Shown here: positions 8,570 through 16,711 of the stretch, one piece after another
Position numbering within the stretch: the stretch's first letter is position 1
How the letters are laid out: every line of letters begins with the position of its first letter
Source of the DNA: Nocardioides sp. SR21
GTDB taxonomy: Bacteria > Actinomycetota > Actinomycetes > Propionibacteriales > Nocardioidaceae
Reading direction: 5' to 3'
Assembly: GCF_022761125.1 (NCBI RefSeq)
Contig: NZ_JAKWJR010000005.1
Coordinates: 248,001 to 312,000, forward strand
Length of the DNA: 64,000 bases
Translations under genes and position numbers: made by a program
Notes under the pieces: generated by a model
The model's database searches: none
What the model saw: the letters and a program-made list of their open reading frames with translations, nothing else
What the model was told of the DNA's origin: nothing

Positions 8570-9513
8570 GCCACCTCAACGAGCACGGGATCACCCACCT
8601 GCGCCACGTCGACCTCGCGGTCAACGACTACGAGACGCAGCGCAGCTTCTACAAGGACACCTGGGGGCTGACCGAGGTCGGCACCGACGGCAACCTGTCG
8701 TACCTCGCGGCCGAGGGGTCGCCGGAGCAGTACGTGATCCGGCTGCGCCAGGGCGAGGACAAGCGCCTCGACCTGATCTCCTTCGGCTCCGAGAGCGTCG
8801 AGAGCGTGGACGCGCTCGCGGCGAAGCTCGGCAGCCAGGGCGTGCAGCTGGTCAGCGAGCCGGACAAGCTGCAGACCGCCGGCGGCGGCTACGGCTTCCG
8901 CTTCTTCGACATCGACGGCCGCACCATCGAGATCTCGACCGACGTCGAGACCCGGCAGCACCGCGCGATCGAGGAGGGCGAGGCGATCCCGGTCCGCATC
9001 TCGCACGCGGTGATGAACAGCAACGACCCCAACAGGACCCGCGACTTCTACGCGAACGTCCTCGGCTTCAAGCTGTCGGACACGCTCTGGGGCCAGCACA
9101 TGGGAGAGATGATGCACTTCATGCGGTGCAACGACTGGCACCACAGCCTGGCGATCGCCCGCGGCCCGCACACCTCGGTGCACCACGTGTCCTTCGAGAT
9201 GCGCGGACTCGACGAGTACATGCGCGGCACCGGTCGCGTGATGCGCGCCGGCATCAAGAAGATCTGGGGCCCGGGCCGCCACAACGCCGGCAACAACACG
9301 TTCACGTACTTCCTCGACCCGTCGGGCAACACCATGGAGTACACGACCGAGCTCGAGAAGATCGAGACCGACGAGTGGCACCCGGCGGTCTACGACATCG
9401 CGGACCCGATGACCCAGGACGTCTGGGGCACCGCCGACCCGATGTCGGAGATCATCGCCCGCGACTCGTTCAACGACCCCGACAAGGGTGTCTTCGTCGC
9501 TCCGCCGGTCTGA
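8566..9513 (+). CDS. Extradiol (catechol 2,3-type) ring-cleavage dioxygenase
   Basis: The 315-residue protein has two VOC domains as in type I extradiol dioxygenases. The Fe(II) ligands of the second domain are readable: His147 in RISHAVMNSN, His206 or His207 in TSVHHVSFEM, and Glu258 in NTMEYTTE. These enzymes cleave catechols next to the hydroxyl pair. The start is the ATG at 8566 (MSHLNEHGIT), overlapping the previous stop. Operon position with a FAH-family hydrolase, an aldehyde dehydrogenase and an SDR supports a meta-cleavage route. The C-terminal tail beyond residue 265 is longer than in many catechol 2,3-dioxygenases, which suggests a bulky or unusual catechol. Confidence 0.88.
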   Translation: MSHLNEHGITHLRHVDLAVNDYETQRSFYKDTWGLTEVGTDGNLSYLAAEGSPEQYVIRLRQGEDKRLDLISFGSESVESVDALAAKLGSQGVQLVSEPDKLQTAGGGYGFRFFDIDGRTIEISTDVETRQHRAIEEGEAIPVRISHAVMNSNDPNRTRDFYANVLGFKLSDTLWGQHMGEMMHFMRCNDWHHSLAIARGPHTSVHHVSFEMRGLDEYMRGTGRVMRAGIKKIWGPGRHNAGNNTFTYFLDPSGNTMEYTTELEKIETDEWHPAVYDIADPMTQDVWGTADPMSEIIARDSFNDPDKGVFVAPPV

Positions 9514-10244
9514 TGGGTGACCTGTCCGGCAAGGTCGTCGTCGTCACCGGCGCGGCCCGCGGCCAGGGTGCGGCCGAGGTCTCGGCGTTGGCCGCGGCCG
9601 GGGCCACGGTCGTCGGCACCGACGTCCTCCCCTTCGAGGGGCGACACCTCGACGTGACCGACCCGGAGGGCTGGGCCTCCCTCGCCGAGTCCCTGCGGGA
9701 GGAGTACGGCGCGGTGCACGCGCTGGTCAACAACGCCGGCGTGGCCGCCCGCGAGCGGCTGCCTCATGTGTCGCTGGACGCCTGGCGCCAGACGTTCGAC
9801 ATCAACGTCACCGGGCCGATGCTGGGCATCCAGGCGCTCGTGCCGCTGATGCCGCCCGGGTCGTCGATCGTGAACATCTGCTCGGTGGCGGCGGTCTCCG
9901 GCCACGCGGCGGCGGCGTACACCTCCTCGAAGTGGGCGCTGCGCGGCCTGACCCGCTCGGCCGCCCTCGAGCTCGGCTCGACGCGCGGCATCCGGGTCAA
10001 CGCGGTGATGCCCGGCCTCATCGACACCCCGCTGATGGAGTCGGCGCCGGACGCGTTCTTCGACGCCGCGGTCGCGGAGATCCCGCTCGGCCGCGTCGGC
10101 GTGCCGGCCGACATCGCGCCGACGGTGGTGTTCCTCGTGTCCGACGACTCGACGTACTACAACGGCGCCGAGCTGGTGATCGACGGCGGCCTCACCGCGC
10201 ACGTCTCGCACAAGGCGATCGCGGACGCGACCCGGGCTCGATAG
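9513..10244 (+). CDS. Short-chain dehydrogenase/reductase
   Basis: This 243-residue classical SDR shows the nucleotide-binding TGAARGQG at 12-19, NNAG at 73-76, and catalytic Ser124, Tyr136 and Lys140 (YTSSK). The C-terminus has the usual ADIAPTVVFLVSDDSTYYNGAE region. It starts at the ATG at 9513, sharing its A with the previous TGA. It is the last gene of the rightward ring-cleavage operon and probably oxidises or reduces an alcohol/ketone intermediate. The Asp37 after the second strand (GTDVLP) suggests NAD(H) preference. Confidence 0.88.
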   Translation: MGDLSGKVVVVTGAARGQGAAEVSALAAAGATVVGTDVLPFEGRHLDVTDPEGWASLAESLREEYGAVHALVNNAGVAARERLPHVSLDAWRQTFDINVTGPMLGIQALVPLMPPGSSIVNICSVAAVSGHAAAAYTSSKWALRGLTRSAALELGSTRGIRVNAVMPGLIDTPLMESAPDAFFDAAVAEIPLGRVGVPADIAPTVVFLVSDDSTYYNGAELVIDGGLTAHVSHKAIADATRAR

Positions 10245-10271
10245 CGGTCAGGAACTGACCTGATCGGCTCC

Positions 10272-10277
10272 TAGCGT
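10272..10277 (+). promoter_or_regulatory. Leaderless-type -10 box (TAGCGT)
   Basis: TAGCGT ends six bases before the ATG at 10284, and no Shine-Dalgarno sequence is present. This is the TANNNT-plus-6/7-base spacing of actinobacterial leaderless promoters, seen many times in this window. A clear -35 is not visible. Confidence 0.6.
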
Positions 10278-10283
10278 GGAGCC

Positions 10284-10658
10284 ATGGACTACAGGATCGA
10301 GCTCATCCCACTCGCCGTCGGGGACGTCGACCGGTCGGTCGAGTTCTACGGCACCACGCTCGGCTGGAGCGTCGACCACGACCAGGTGGTCTCGCCGGAC
10401 CTGCGCTTCGTGCAGGTGACCCCGCCGGGGTCGGCCTGCTCCATCTGCTTCGGCATCGGTCTCGACATGATGCCGACCGGGTCGTCGCAGTTCATCCAGG
10501 TCGTCGTGGACGACGCCGACGCGGCGCTGGCCGACCTGCGCGGGCGCGGCGTCGACGGTGAGGGCGTCGACGAGCAGCCGTGGGGCCGGTTCGTCTACTT
10601 CACCGACCCCGACGGCAACCGCTGGGCGCTGCAGCAGATCGTGCGGCCCGCCGCCTGA
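10284..10658 (+). CDS. VOC-family protein
   Basis: A 124-residue single-chain VOC protein: IELIPLAVGDVDRSVEFY at the start, FIQVVVDDADAALADLRGRG in the second half and YFTDPDGNRWALQQI at the end. It resembles the small glyoxalase/bleomycin-resistance proteins of actinobacteria, in which the metal ligands vary; here the first His is replaced (IELIP), so metal binding is doubtful. It has its own leaderless promoter and is therefore not simply the end of the upstream catabolic operon. Function unknown. Confidence 0.8.
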   Translation: MDYRIELIPLAVGDVDRSVEFYGTTLGWSVDHDQVVSPDLRFVQVTPPGSACSICFGIGLDMMPTGSSQFIQVVVDDADAALADLRGRGVDGEGVDEQPWGRFVYFTDPDGNRWALQQIVRPAA

Positions 10659-10662
10659 CCGG

Positions 10663-11061
10663 TCAGCTGCTGATGGAGCAGTAGCTGGTGTCGTAGCCCC
10701 GAGTGCCGGGTTGGCAGAAGGACTCGCTCGCCCGCCAGGTCGTGCCGACGATGGTCAGGGTCGAGACGACCAGCAGGACCGCGCCGCCGCCGATGAGCGT
10801 GGCCGCGCGCCCGCTGCGGGCGCCGAGGACCAGCACGACGACACCGGCTCCGGCCAGGATCCACTGGGTGATCCCGCCGGCATTGATCCAGCGTTCCGTG
10901 GTGCCGCACGGCGGGCACCCGGTCTCGGTGCAGCTGTAGTTGTTCGTGCAGTCGGTCATCATCCCGAACCCGACGGCGAACCATCCGAGGCTGCCGAGCA
11001 GCATGCAGACGCCGATCGCGAGGGACACCAGGACGACGCCGAGCACGTACGAGATGCGCAT
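10663..11061 (-). CDS. Small membrane protein with an extracytoplasmic cysteine cluster
   Basis: The ATG at 11061 opens a 132-residue protein with three or four hydrophobic segments (about residues 3-35, 65-82, 86-105). Between the first and second lies a loop with five cysteines (DCTNNYSCTETGCPPCG), and the C-terminal tail has two more (FCQPG and YCSISS). The cysteines could form disulfides outside the cell or bind a metal. GAGACT six bases before the ATG fits a leaderless -10. I do not recognise a family. It converges on the VOC gene with four bases between stops. Confidence 0.65.
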   Translation of the reverse strand: MRISYVLGVVLVSLAIGVCMLLGSLGWFAVGFGMMTDCTNNYSCTETGCPPCGTTERWINAGGITQWILAGAGVVVLVLGARSGRAATLIGGGAVLLVVSTLTIVGTTWRASESFCQPGTRGYDTSYCSISS

Positions 11062-11104
11062 GGTGCGAGTCTCGCCGCGAGCGGGGCCGACCGGCTGAGT
11101 ACTC

Positions 11105-11893
11105 CTACTCAACTCCCGCGTGGAGCGACAGCTTCGCGACCAGGTCGCCGACCAGCAGGCGTACGTCGACGCCCGTGCAGACGCGCCGCTTGTCGTACCC
11201 CGTCCAGGTGCAGGTCGAGTCGTCGAGGGCGGTGACGAGGACCGGCGGGCTGTCGCCGAGCGGCCACACCTCGCCGAGCTCGATGAAGTCGGGCAGCGGG
11301 AGCTCGACGTACTGCCGCCACAGGAACTCGCCCACCTCGCCGGCGTCCCCGAGCCAGCGCTCCAGCTCGGAGACCGTGACCGCCGCCTGGCGGTAGCTCT
11401 CGACGGGGAACTGCGTGATCGGCAGGCAGGCGTGGTCGAAGACCGCGGTCGCGGCCTCGGGGTCGGTGTCGCGGTTGTACTCCTCCCGACCGGGGTCGAT
11501 GCTGCCGCCGACCCACACCAGGTGCATCCGGGTCGCGATCGCGGGGTCGGTCGCGAGCGCCTCGGCGACGTTGGACAGCGGACCGCCGCAGACGACGTAC
11601 AACGGCAGGTCGTCGTCGGCGAGCGCGGCGTCGACGATCGCCCGGCCGCCGTCGCCATGCACGGGTACGTCGAGGCCGAGCAGCTCGACCAGCTCGTGGG
11701 CGACGGCCGCCCCGTCGGGAGGCATCGACCGCGGCGAGCCGAACCTCGGGTCAAGCCCGGTGCTGGTGACCGCGACGACCCGGTTCGCCGGCGACAGCAG
11801 GTGGTGCGCGAGGGCGACCAGCCCGTCCGGGTCACCGGCCCAGTCGTTGTCGACGACGACCCGGCAACGAGGCCGGATCCGCAGACCGGTCAC
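11105..11893 (-). CDS. Nucleoside-hydrolase-like protein
   Basis: Translated from the GTG at 11893, the 262-residue protein begins with RCRVVVDNDWAGDPDGLVALAHHL, a variant of the DxDxGxDDA calcium-binding motif of inosine-uridine nucleoside hydrolases. LYVVCGGPLSNVAEAL and HLVWVGGS match the following conserved strands. Family members cleave N-glycosidic bonds of nucleosides, but the altered motif (D to P and D to G positions) makes another ligand possible. The GTG overlaps the TGA of the beta-glucosidase gene, so the two enzymes are made together; a joint role in glycoside breakdown is inferred. Confidence 0.75.
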   Translation of the reverse strand: MTGLRIRPRCRVVVDNDWAGDPDGLVALAHHLLSPANRVVAVTSTGLDPRFGSPRSMPPDGAAVAHELVELLGLDVPVHGDGGRAIVDAALADDDLPLYVVCGGPLSNVAEALATDPAIATRMHLVWVGGSIDPGREEYNRDTDPEAATAVFDHACLPITQFPVESYRQAAVTVSELERWLGDAGEVGEFLWRQYVELPLPDFIELGEVWPLGDSPPVLVTALDDSTCTWTGYDKRRVCTGVDVRLLVGDLVAKLSLHAGVE

Positions 11894-13110
11894 GACCGGA
11901 AGGACTTCACCAACGCGGCATAGACACCGGCGCTCGGCTTCGGCGTGCGCTCGAACGTCTCCCGGTCGACCTCGTGCAGCCCCAGCTGGTGCTGGTAGCC
12001 GAAGACCCACTCGAAGTTGTCGAGCAGCGTCCAGTGGATGTAGCCCAGGACCGGCACGCCCTCGTCCATCACGGCGTGCAGGCCGGCGAGCGACGGCTCG
12101 AGGAAGTCCGCGCGCTGGGTGTCGTCGGAGGTGCTCATGCCGTGCTCGGTGACCAGGATCGGCACGCCCGCGACCGAGTGCGCGTAGCGGACCGCGCCCG
12201 CCAGCGACAGCGGCTCGATGGCGGTGCCCATCTGGTTCACCGGCACCCCCTCCGCGGGCGGCACCTGGCCGGCGCCGTCGTACGGCACCTGCTCGTAGTT
12301 CTGCACACCGAGGAAGTCGTCGTCGCGGGCCAGCTCCAGCCAGCGCCGGTAGACCTCCGCGCGCTTGCGGTCGCGCACCGACGCGTCGTCGCCCTCCACG
12401 ACGTCGTCCATCACCGCGAGCGAGAACCCGACCGGCAGCTCGGGCCGCCGCGCCTTGATCACCGCACGGGCGGCGACGTGAGCGGCCTCGAGGCCGTCCT
12501 CCATCGGGGTCAGCTCCTCGGGGAGCACGACGTTCGCGAGGCGGTACGCCGGCACCCCTGCCTTCTCGCTCGCCGCTTCGAGCGTCGCCCGCTCCACCTG
12601 GCGCACGAAGTCGGGCAGGTTCAGCCAGGACAGCAGGTGCGGGAGGTTCGGCTCGTTCAGCGTGACGGCGTACGCGATCCTGTCGCCGAAGCGCTCCATC
12701 AGCTTGTCGCAGTAGCGCGCGAAGAGCGCGGGTGCCTCGGGGTCGAGCCAGCTGCCGCGCATCGCGAACCAGTGCGGCGCGGTGAAGTGGTTGAACGTCA
12801 CGACCGGTGCCAGTCCCTGCGCGAGACACTCGTCGACCATCGCCTCGTAGCGGTCGAGCGCCTCCTCGTCCCAGGCTCCCTCGGTGGGCTCGACCCGGGC
12901 CCACTCGACCGAGAAGCGGTACGCCGTCAGGCCCATCGCGACGACGAGGCCGATGTCCTCGCGCCAGCGGTTCCAGCTGTCGCACGCCTTCCCGGACGGC
13001 TCCTGGAACACCGTGGGCGTCACCAGCTCGGCGAACCAGGTGTCGCTGTTGTCGTTGTCGCCCTCGATCTGGTGGCCGGCGCCGGCAGCGCCCCACAGGA
13101 ACTCGCTCAT
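11890..13110 (-). CDS. Family 1 glycoside hydrolase (beta-glucosidase-like)
   Basis: This 406-residue protein is a compact GH1 TIM barrel: FLWGAAGAGHQIEG at the N-terminus, the acid/base Glu153 in TLNEP, and the nucleophile Glu322 in ILVTEHGM (usual ITENG). There is no signal peptide, so it acts on imported glycosides. It is shorter than typical GH1 enzymes (~450). The 59-base upstream gap contains CTTCCGGAAG, a 10-base palindrome, and GAAGC-AGC-GCTTC, an inverted repeat that could bind a regulator. It heads a two-gene operon with the nucleoside-hydrolase-like gene. Confidence 0.88.
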   Translation of the reverse strand: MSEFLWGAAGAGHQIEGDNDNSDTWFAELVTPTVFQEPSGKACDSWNRWREDIGLVVAMGLTAYRFSVEWARVEPTEGAWDEEALDRYEAMVDECLAQGLAPVVTFNHFTAPHWFAMRGSWLDPEAPALFARYCDKLMERFGDRIAYAVTLNEPNLPHLLSWLNLPDFVRQVERATLEAASEKAGVPAYRLANVVLPEELTPMEDGLEAAHVAARAVIKARRPELPVGFSLAVMDDVVEGDDASVRDRKRAEVYRRWLELARDDDFLGVQNYEQVPYDGAGQVPPAEGVPVNQMGTAIEPLSLAGAVRYAHSVAGVPILVTEHGMSTSDDTQRADFLEPSLAGLHAVMDEGVPVLGYIHWTLLDNFEWVFGYQHQLGLHEVDRETFERTPKPSAGVYAALVKSFRS

Positions 13111-13169
13111 GGGGACCAGCGAACGTCGCCTACGTCACTTCCGGAAGCAGCGCTTCGCGATACCTGGCA
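13111..13169 (-). promoter_or_regulatory. Upstream region of the GH1 operon with overlapping palindromes
   Basis: On the plus strand CTTCCGGAAG (a perfect palindrome) is followed at once by GAAGC-AGC-GCTTC. Both lie within about 50 bases of the GH1 start. This arrangement suits an operator, but I cannot assign a regulator or a convincing -10/-35 pair. Confidence 0.3.
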
Positions 13170-14198
13170 TCAGATGTCGGCGACGAGCGGGGCCACCTCG
13201 GTGCCGAGCAGCTCGATGCCCCGCAGCAGGTCGCCGTGGGCGAGACGAGGGTTCGTCATCTGCAGAGACAGCCGGTCGACGCCGCCGAGCTGCTCGGAGA
13301 CCCGGCGGATCTTGTCGGCGACCGTCTGTGGGTCGCCGAGGAAGAACGCTCCGTTCGGTCCGGAGGTGGCGTCGAACTGCTGCCGGTTCGGCGCGGAGAA
13401 GCCGCGCTCGCGGGAGACCTTGGTGAACATCTCGTGCCAGCCGGGGTAGATCGTGTCCGCGGCGGTCGCGGTGCTCTCGGCGACGAACCCGAAGACGTGC
13501 AAGCCGACCTTCAGCCGCTCCGGCGGGTGTCCGGCCTCGGCGCCGGCGCGACGGTAGAGGTCGACGAGCGGGGCGAACTGGCGCGGCTCACCGCCGATGA
13601 TCGCGACCATCAGCGGCAGGCCGAGCCAACCGGCTCGCGCGAACGACTCCGGCGTACCGCCGACCCCGACCCAGATCGGCAGGGGGTCCTGGACCGGACG
13701 CGGGTAGACGCGCTGACGGTTCAGGGGCGGCCGGTGCCGGCCGGACCAGGTGACCTCGTCCTCGTCGCGGATCCGGAGGAGCAGCTCGAGCTTCTCCGAG
13801 AAGAGCGTGTCGTAGTCGGCGAGGTCGAGCCCGAACAGCGGGAACGCCTCGGTGAACGAGCCACGGCCCACGACGAGGTCGATCCGGCCCTTCGAGATCA
13901 GGTCGAGGGTCGCGAACTGCTGGAACAGGCGCACGGGGTCGACCGCGCTCAGCACGGCCACGGCGCTGCCGAGCCGGATCCGCTCGGTCCGGGCGGCGGC
14001 GGCCGCGAGGATGACCGGCGGCGCGGAGTCGTAGTACTCGCTGCGGTGGTGCTCGCCGATCCCGAACGAGTAGAGCCCGCTGCGGTCGGCGAGCTCGATC
14101 TCCTCGAGCAGGTGCTCCATCCGCTCCACGGGCCCGACCACGTGGCCCGTGCTCGGGTCGGTGACGGTGGAGACGAAGCTGTCGACGCCCAGGTGCAT
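13170..14198 (-). CDS. LLM-class (luciferase-like) flavin/F420 oxidoreductase
   Basis: The 342-residue protein is a bacterial-luciferase-like TIM barrel: LGVDSFVSTVTD near the N-terminus, FGIGEHHRSEYYDSAPPVILAAAAART (about 43-70) containing the typical EHH motif, and LDLISKGRIDLVVGRGSFTEAFPLFG. It uses FMNH2 or F420. The EHH region and GRGS motif resemble alkanal monooxygenase-like members more than classical F420 reductases, so the cofactor stays open. It is a single gene between the GH1 operon and two coiled-coil genes, and could be involved in aromatic or ketone oxidation. Confidence 0.85.
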   Translation of the reverse strand: MHLGVDSFVSTVTDPSTGHVVGPVERMEHLLEEIELADRSGLYSFGIGEHHRSEYYDSAPPVILAAAAARTERIRLGSAVAVLSAVDPVRLFQQFATLDLISKGRIDLVVGRGSFTEAFPLFGLDLADYDTLFSEKLELLLRIRDEDEVTWSGRHRPPLNRQRVYPRPVQDPLPIWVGVGGTPESFARAGWLGLPLMVAIIGGEPRQFAPLVDLYRRAGAEAGHPPERLKVGLHVFGFVAESTATAADTIYPGWHEMFTKVSRERGFSAPNRQQFDATSGPNGAFFLGDPQTVADKIRRVSEQLGGVDRLSLQMTNPRLAHGDLLRGIELLGTEVAPLVADI

Positions 14199-14235
14199 GT
14201 ACAGGATTCAACCACCCACGCGGGCGCCGACCGCC

Positions 14236-14883
14236 TCAGCTGTTCTTGCGCTCCCGCTTCTTGGCTGCGGCGAGATCGCTGAGGCGCGCGGCGTCGGCGC
14301 GTGCCTCGGCGGCGGCCCGCTTGGTCTCGCGCGCCTGCTCCAGCTCGGACTTCGGCTTCGCCTGGCGGGTCTTCTTCCTCGCGGTGGCGGCGGAGGTGGC
14401 GGCCCTCTTGCGCTGCTCGGCGGAGGTGGTGCGCGTCGAGGCCTTCTCGTTCGCGGCCGCCTTCTTGGCCGCGGCGGTCCTGGTCGCGGCGGCCTTCGCC
14501 TGCTGCTTGCCTCGAGCCTCGGCGACGTCGGCCTCCTCGAGGCCGGAGGCGGCGCGCTTCTGGGCGGCCGTGCGCTTGCGGGCCGCCTGACGACGGCCGG
14601 CGGCGGCGGTCTCGCGCGCCCGGTCACGCCGTACGCCGGCCTCGTCCTCGAGCTGCGCTGCGGTCGCGAGCTTGGCGGACCGGTCGAGCCGGTCCGCGCC
14701 GCGCGTGGCGATCTCGTCGTCGCGGAGGATCGAGCCGGCGAGCGTGTCGGCGGTGCCGATGACCCGGTCCAGGCCGAGCCGGATCGGGGCGTCGTCCGGC
14801 AACCGGCCGGACAGGGTGTTGCCGACGACGGCCAGCGGCAGCCGGGCGAGCTCGTAGGGGAGGGCGATGAGGGTGCGGATCAT
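14236..14883 (-). CDS. Lys/Ala/Arg-rich hypothetical protein
   Basis: A 215-residue protein starting at the ATG at 14883 (GAGGA upstream). Residues 1-60 form a small conserved head (RTLIALPYELARLPLAVVG). From about residue 75 to the end the sequence is almost entirely Ala, Lys, Arg, Glu and Gln, predicted as a long charged helix or disordered basic tail similar to histone-like tails. It may bind DNA, RNA or acidic polymers; no enzyme motif is visible. It follows the CsbD-like gene by eight bases and is probably co-expressed with it. Confidence 0.6.
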   Translation of the reverse strand: MIRTLIALPYELARLPLAVVGNTLSGRLPDDAPIRLGLDRVIGTADTLAGSILRDDEIATRGADRLDRSAKLATAAQLEDEAGVRRDRARETAAAGRRQAARKRTAAQKRAASGLEEADVAEARGKQQAKAAATRTAAAKKAAANEKASTRTTSAEQRKRAATSAATARKKTRQAKPKSELEQARETKRAAAEARADAARLSDLAAAKKRERKNS

Positions 14884-14891
14884 GGTGGTCC

Positions 14892-15452
14892 TCACTTCGT
14901 GATCTGGTCGCGCAGCTGCGCGGCCTGCTGGTCGGCGGCGGCGGCTTCGCGCTGGAGGCGAGCCGTCTCCTGGGCGGTCTGCTGCTCGGTGCGGTCGGCG
15001 TCCTTCTCGAGCGCTTCGGCCTCGCGGAGGCGGCGCTCGGCCAGCGCGTCGGCCTCGCGCTCGGCGGCCGCGCGTCCCGCGGCCTCCTGCCGGTCGGCGG
15101 CGTCGGCGGCGGCCGCGTGCTCGGTGGCGCGCTGCTGCTCGGCGACGGACTTCTCCCGGGCGGCCTGGGTGCGCGCCGTGGTCTCGCGCTGGGCCGCCTC
15201 CCGGTCGGCCTCGCGGATCTCCTGGGTGGCCTCGGCGCGCTTCGCGTCGGCGACGGCCTCGTCGGCCACGGCCTCCTTGCGGTTGCGGGCCTCGGCCTGC
15301 TGCAGCTGACCCTCCTCGACGAGGTCGTCCTTGCCGGTGACCGCGCCGACGACCTCCTTCGCCTTGCCGGCGACGCTGTCGAACATGCCTTCGCGGGCCT
15401 GAGCCGCCTTGTCCGTGCTGTCGTTGGTCATGTCCATCGGTGCCCGATCCAC
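14892..15452 (-). CDS. CsbD-like N-terminus fused to a long Ala/Glu/Arg coiled coil
   Basis: The 186-residue protein has MFDSVAGKAKEVVGAVTGKDDLVEEGQLQQAEA near residues 23-55, which resembles the CsbD-like stress protein repeat. The remaining ~130 residues are a continuous charged helix rich in Ala, Glu, Arg and Gln. CsbD proteins respond to general stress. The start is uncertain: a GTG at 15452, an ATG at 15437 or an ATG at 15431, none with an ideal ribosome site. The gene is divergent from the hydrolase gene at 15560 and precedes the Lys-rich gene, making a two-gene unit of unknown, possibly structural, function. Confidence 0.65.
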   Translation of the reverse strand: MDRAPMDMTNDSTDKAAQAREGMFDSVAGKAKEVVGAVTGKDDLVEEGQLQQAEARNRKEAVADEAVADAKRAEATQEIREADREAAQRETTARTQAAREKSVAEQQRATEHAAAADAADRQEAAGRAAAEREADALAERRLREAEALEKDADRTEQQTAQETARLQREAAAADQQAAQLRDQITK

Positions 15453-15559
15453 CTGGCTCCAGACGAGATCGGCGCTGTGACACGTGCCTCCTTGCGCCGA
15501 TACCTCGCATCACGAGTCGCAGGTTCCGCTCACGGGTGACGCCCGGCACAGTCGGGGAC

Positions 15560-16708
15560 ATGTTCGAGTACTTCACCGGCCCCAAGTACGTCTGGAACCT
15601 CGGCGTCTGCGCCACGCTCAACAACGGCGGCGCGATCGACGAGGTGGACCGGGCCTGCCGGCCCGCGCGCGAGGCCGCCGACGTCGACTCGGGCAGCACG
15701 ATCTTCATGCAGTCGTGGAAGGCCGTCGCCGACCAGGTCGCCGACCAGGCGCGCGCCTCCGAGGCAGCCGGCCACCTGCGTACGGCGGGGCAGCAGTGGT
15801 ACCGCTCCGGCCTCTACATCTGCCAGGCCGAGCGGATGCTGAGCAACACCGACCCCGGCCGCCGCGAGTTCTACCAGCAGGCGCTGGACGCGTTCGAGAA
15901 GGTCTTCGAGATCGCCGACCCGGCGACCACGCGCGTGGAGATCCCCTTCGAGGGCACCACGCTGCCCGCGTACTTCTCCAACGCCAGCAAGGCCGGCGAG
16001 CCGGTCCCGACCGTGATCATGTGGAACGGCCTCGACTCCACCAAGGAGCACATGTACACGTCGGGCTGGGCGCAGGAGATGCGCGAGCGCGGCGTCTCGG
16101 TGCTGATGATCGACAACCCCGGGTCCGGTGAGGCGCTCCGCTTCCAGGACCTCACGTCCCGCATCGAGTCCGAGGAGTGGGCGAAGGCCCAGGTGGACTG
16201 GCTCGAGTCCCGCGCGGATGTCGACAGCGACCGGATCGGCCTCGTCGGCTGGTCGCTCGGCGGCTACTACGTCCCGCGCGCCGCGGCGTTCGAGAAGCGG
16301 ATCAGGTTCATCGCGGTCTGGGGCGCCAACCACAACTGGGGCGAGGTGCAGAAGAAGCGCCTGCAGCGCGAGGGCGAGAACCCCGTCCCGCACTACTGGG
16401 AGCACGTGCTCTGGGTGTGGGGCTTCGACGATGTCGACACGTTCATCGCGTACGCCGAGGGCGTCAACCTCAACGGTGTCGTCGACAAGATCACCGTGCC
16501 GTTCCTCATCGCGCACGGCGCGAACGACCGTCAGATCTCGGTCGACTACGCGCACCAGTCCTACGACCAGGCGGTGAACAGCCCGAAGCGCGAGCTGCGG
16601 ATCTTCACCGTCGAGGAGGGCGCGGCCGAGCACGTCGGCCTCGACCACATGCCGCACATCAACGCGTACATCGCCGACTGGGTCGAGGACACCCTCGCCG
16701 GGCTCTGA
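15560..16708 (+). CDS. Alpha/beta hydrolase, C-C bond hydrolase (DHPON-hydrolase-like) type
   Basis: From the ATG at 15560 the protein is 382 residues. A helical N-terminal region of ~140 residues precedes the alpha/beta fold, as in 2,6-dihydroxypseudooxynicotine hydrolase and its relatives. MWNGLDSTKEHMY is the oxyanion-hole region, IDNPGSGEA the usual loop, and GWSLGGYY carries the nucleophile; Asp and His follow in HGANDRQIS and GLDHM. Such enzymes split ketone-linked aryl groups. CACAGT seven bases upstream fits a leaderless start. Its place beside rhamnosidase and glucosidase genes makes cleavage of a phenolic ketone an attractive guess, not a demonstrated role. Confidence 0.8.
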   Translation: MFEYFTGPKYVWNLGVCATLNNGGAIDEVDRACRPAREAADVDSGSTIFMQSWKAVADQVADQARASEAAGHLRTAGQQWYRSGLYICQAERMLSNTDPGRREFYQQALDAFEKVFEIADPATTRVEIPFEGTTLPAYFSNASKAGEPVPTVIMWNGLDSTKEHMYTSGWAQEMRERGVSVLMIDNPGSGEALRFQDLTSRIESEEWAKAQVDWLESRADVDSDRIGLVGWSLGGYYVPRAAAFEKRIRFIAVWGANHNWGEVQKKRLQREGENPVPHYWEHVLWVWGFDDVDTFIAYAEGVNLNGVVDKITVPFLIAHGANDRQISVDYAHQSYDQAVNSPKRELRIFTVEEGAAEHVGLDHMPHINAYIADWVEDTLAGL

Positions 16709-16711
16709 CGC

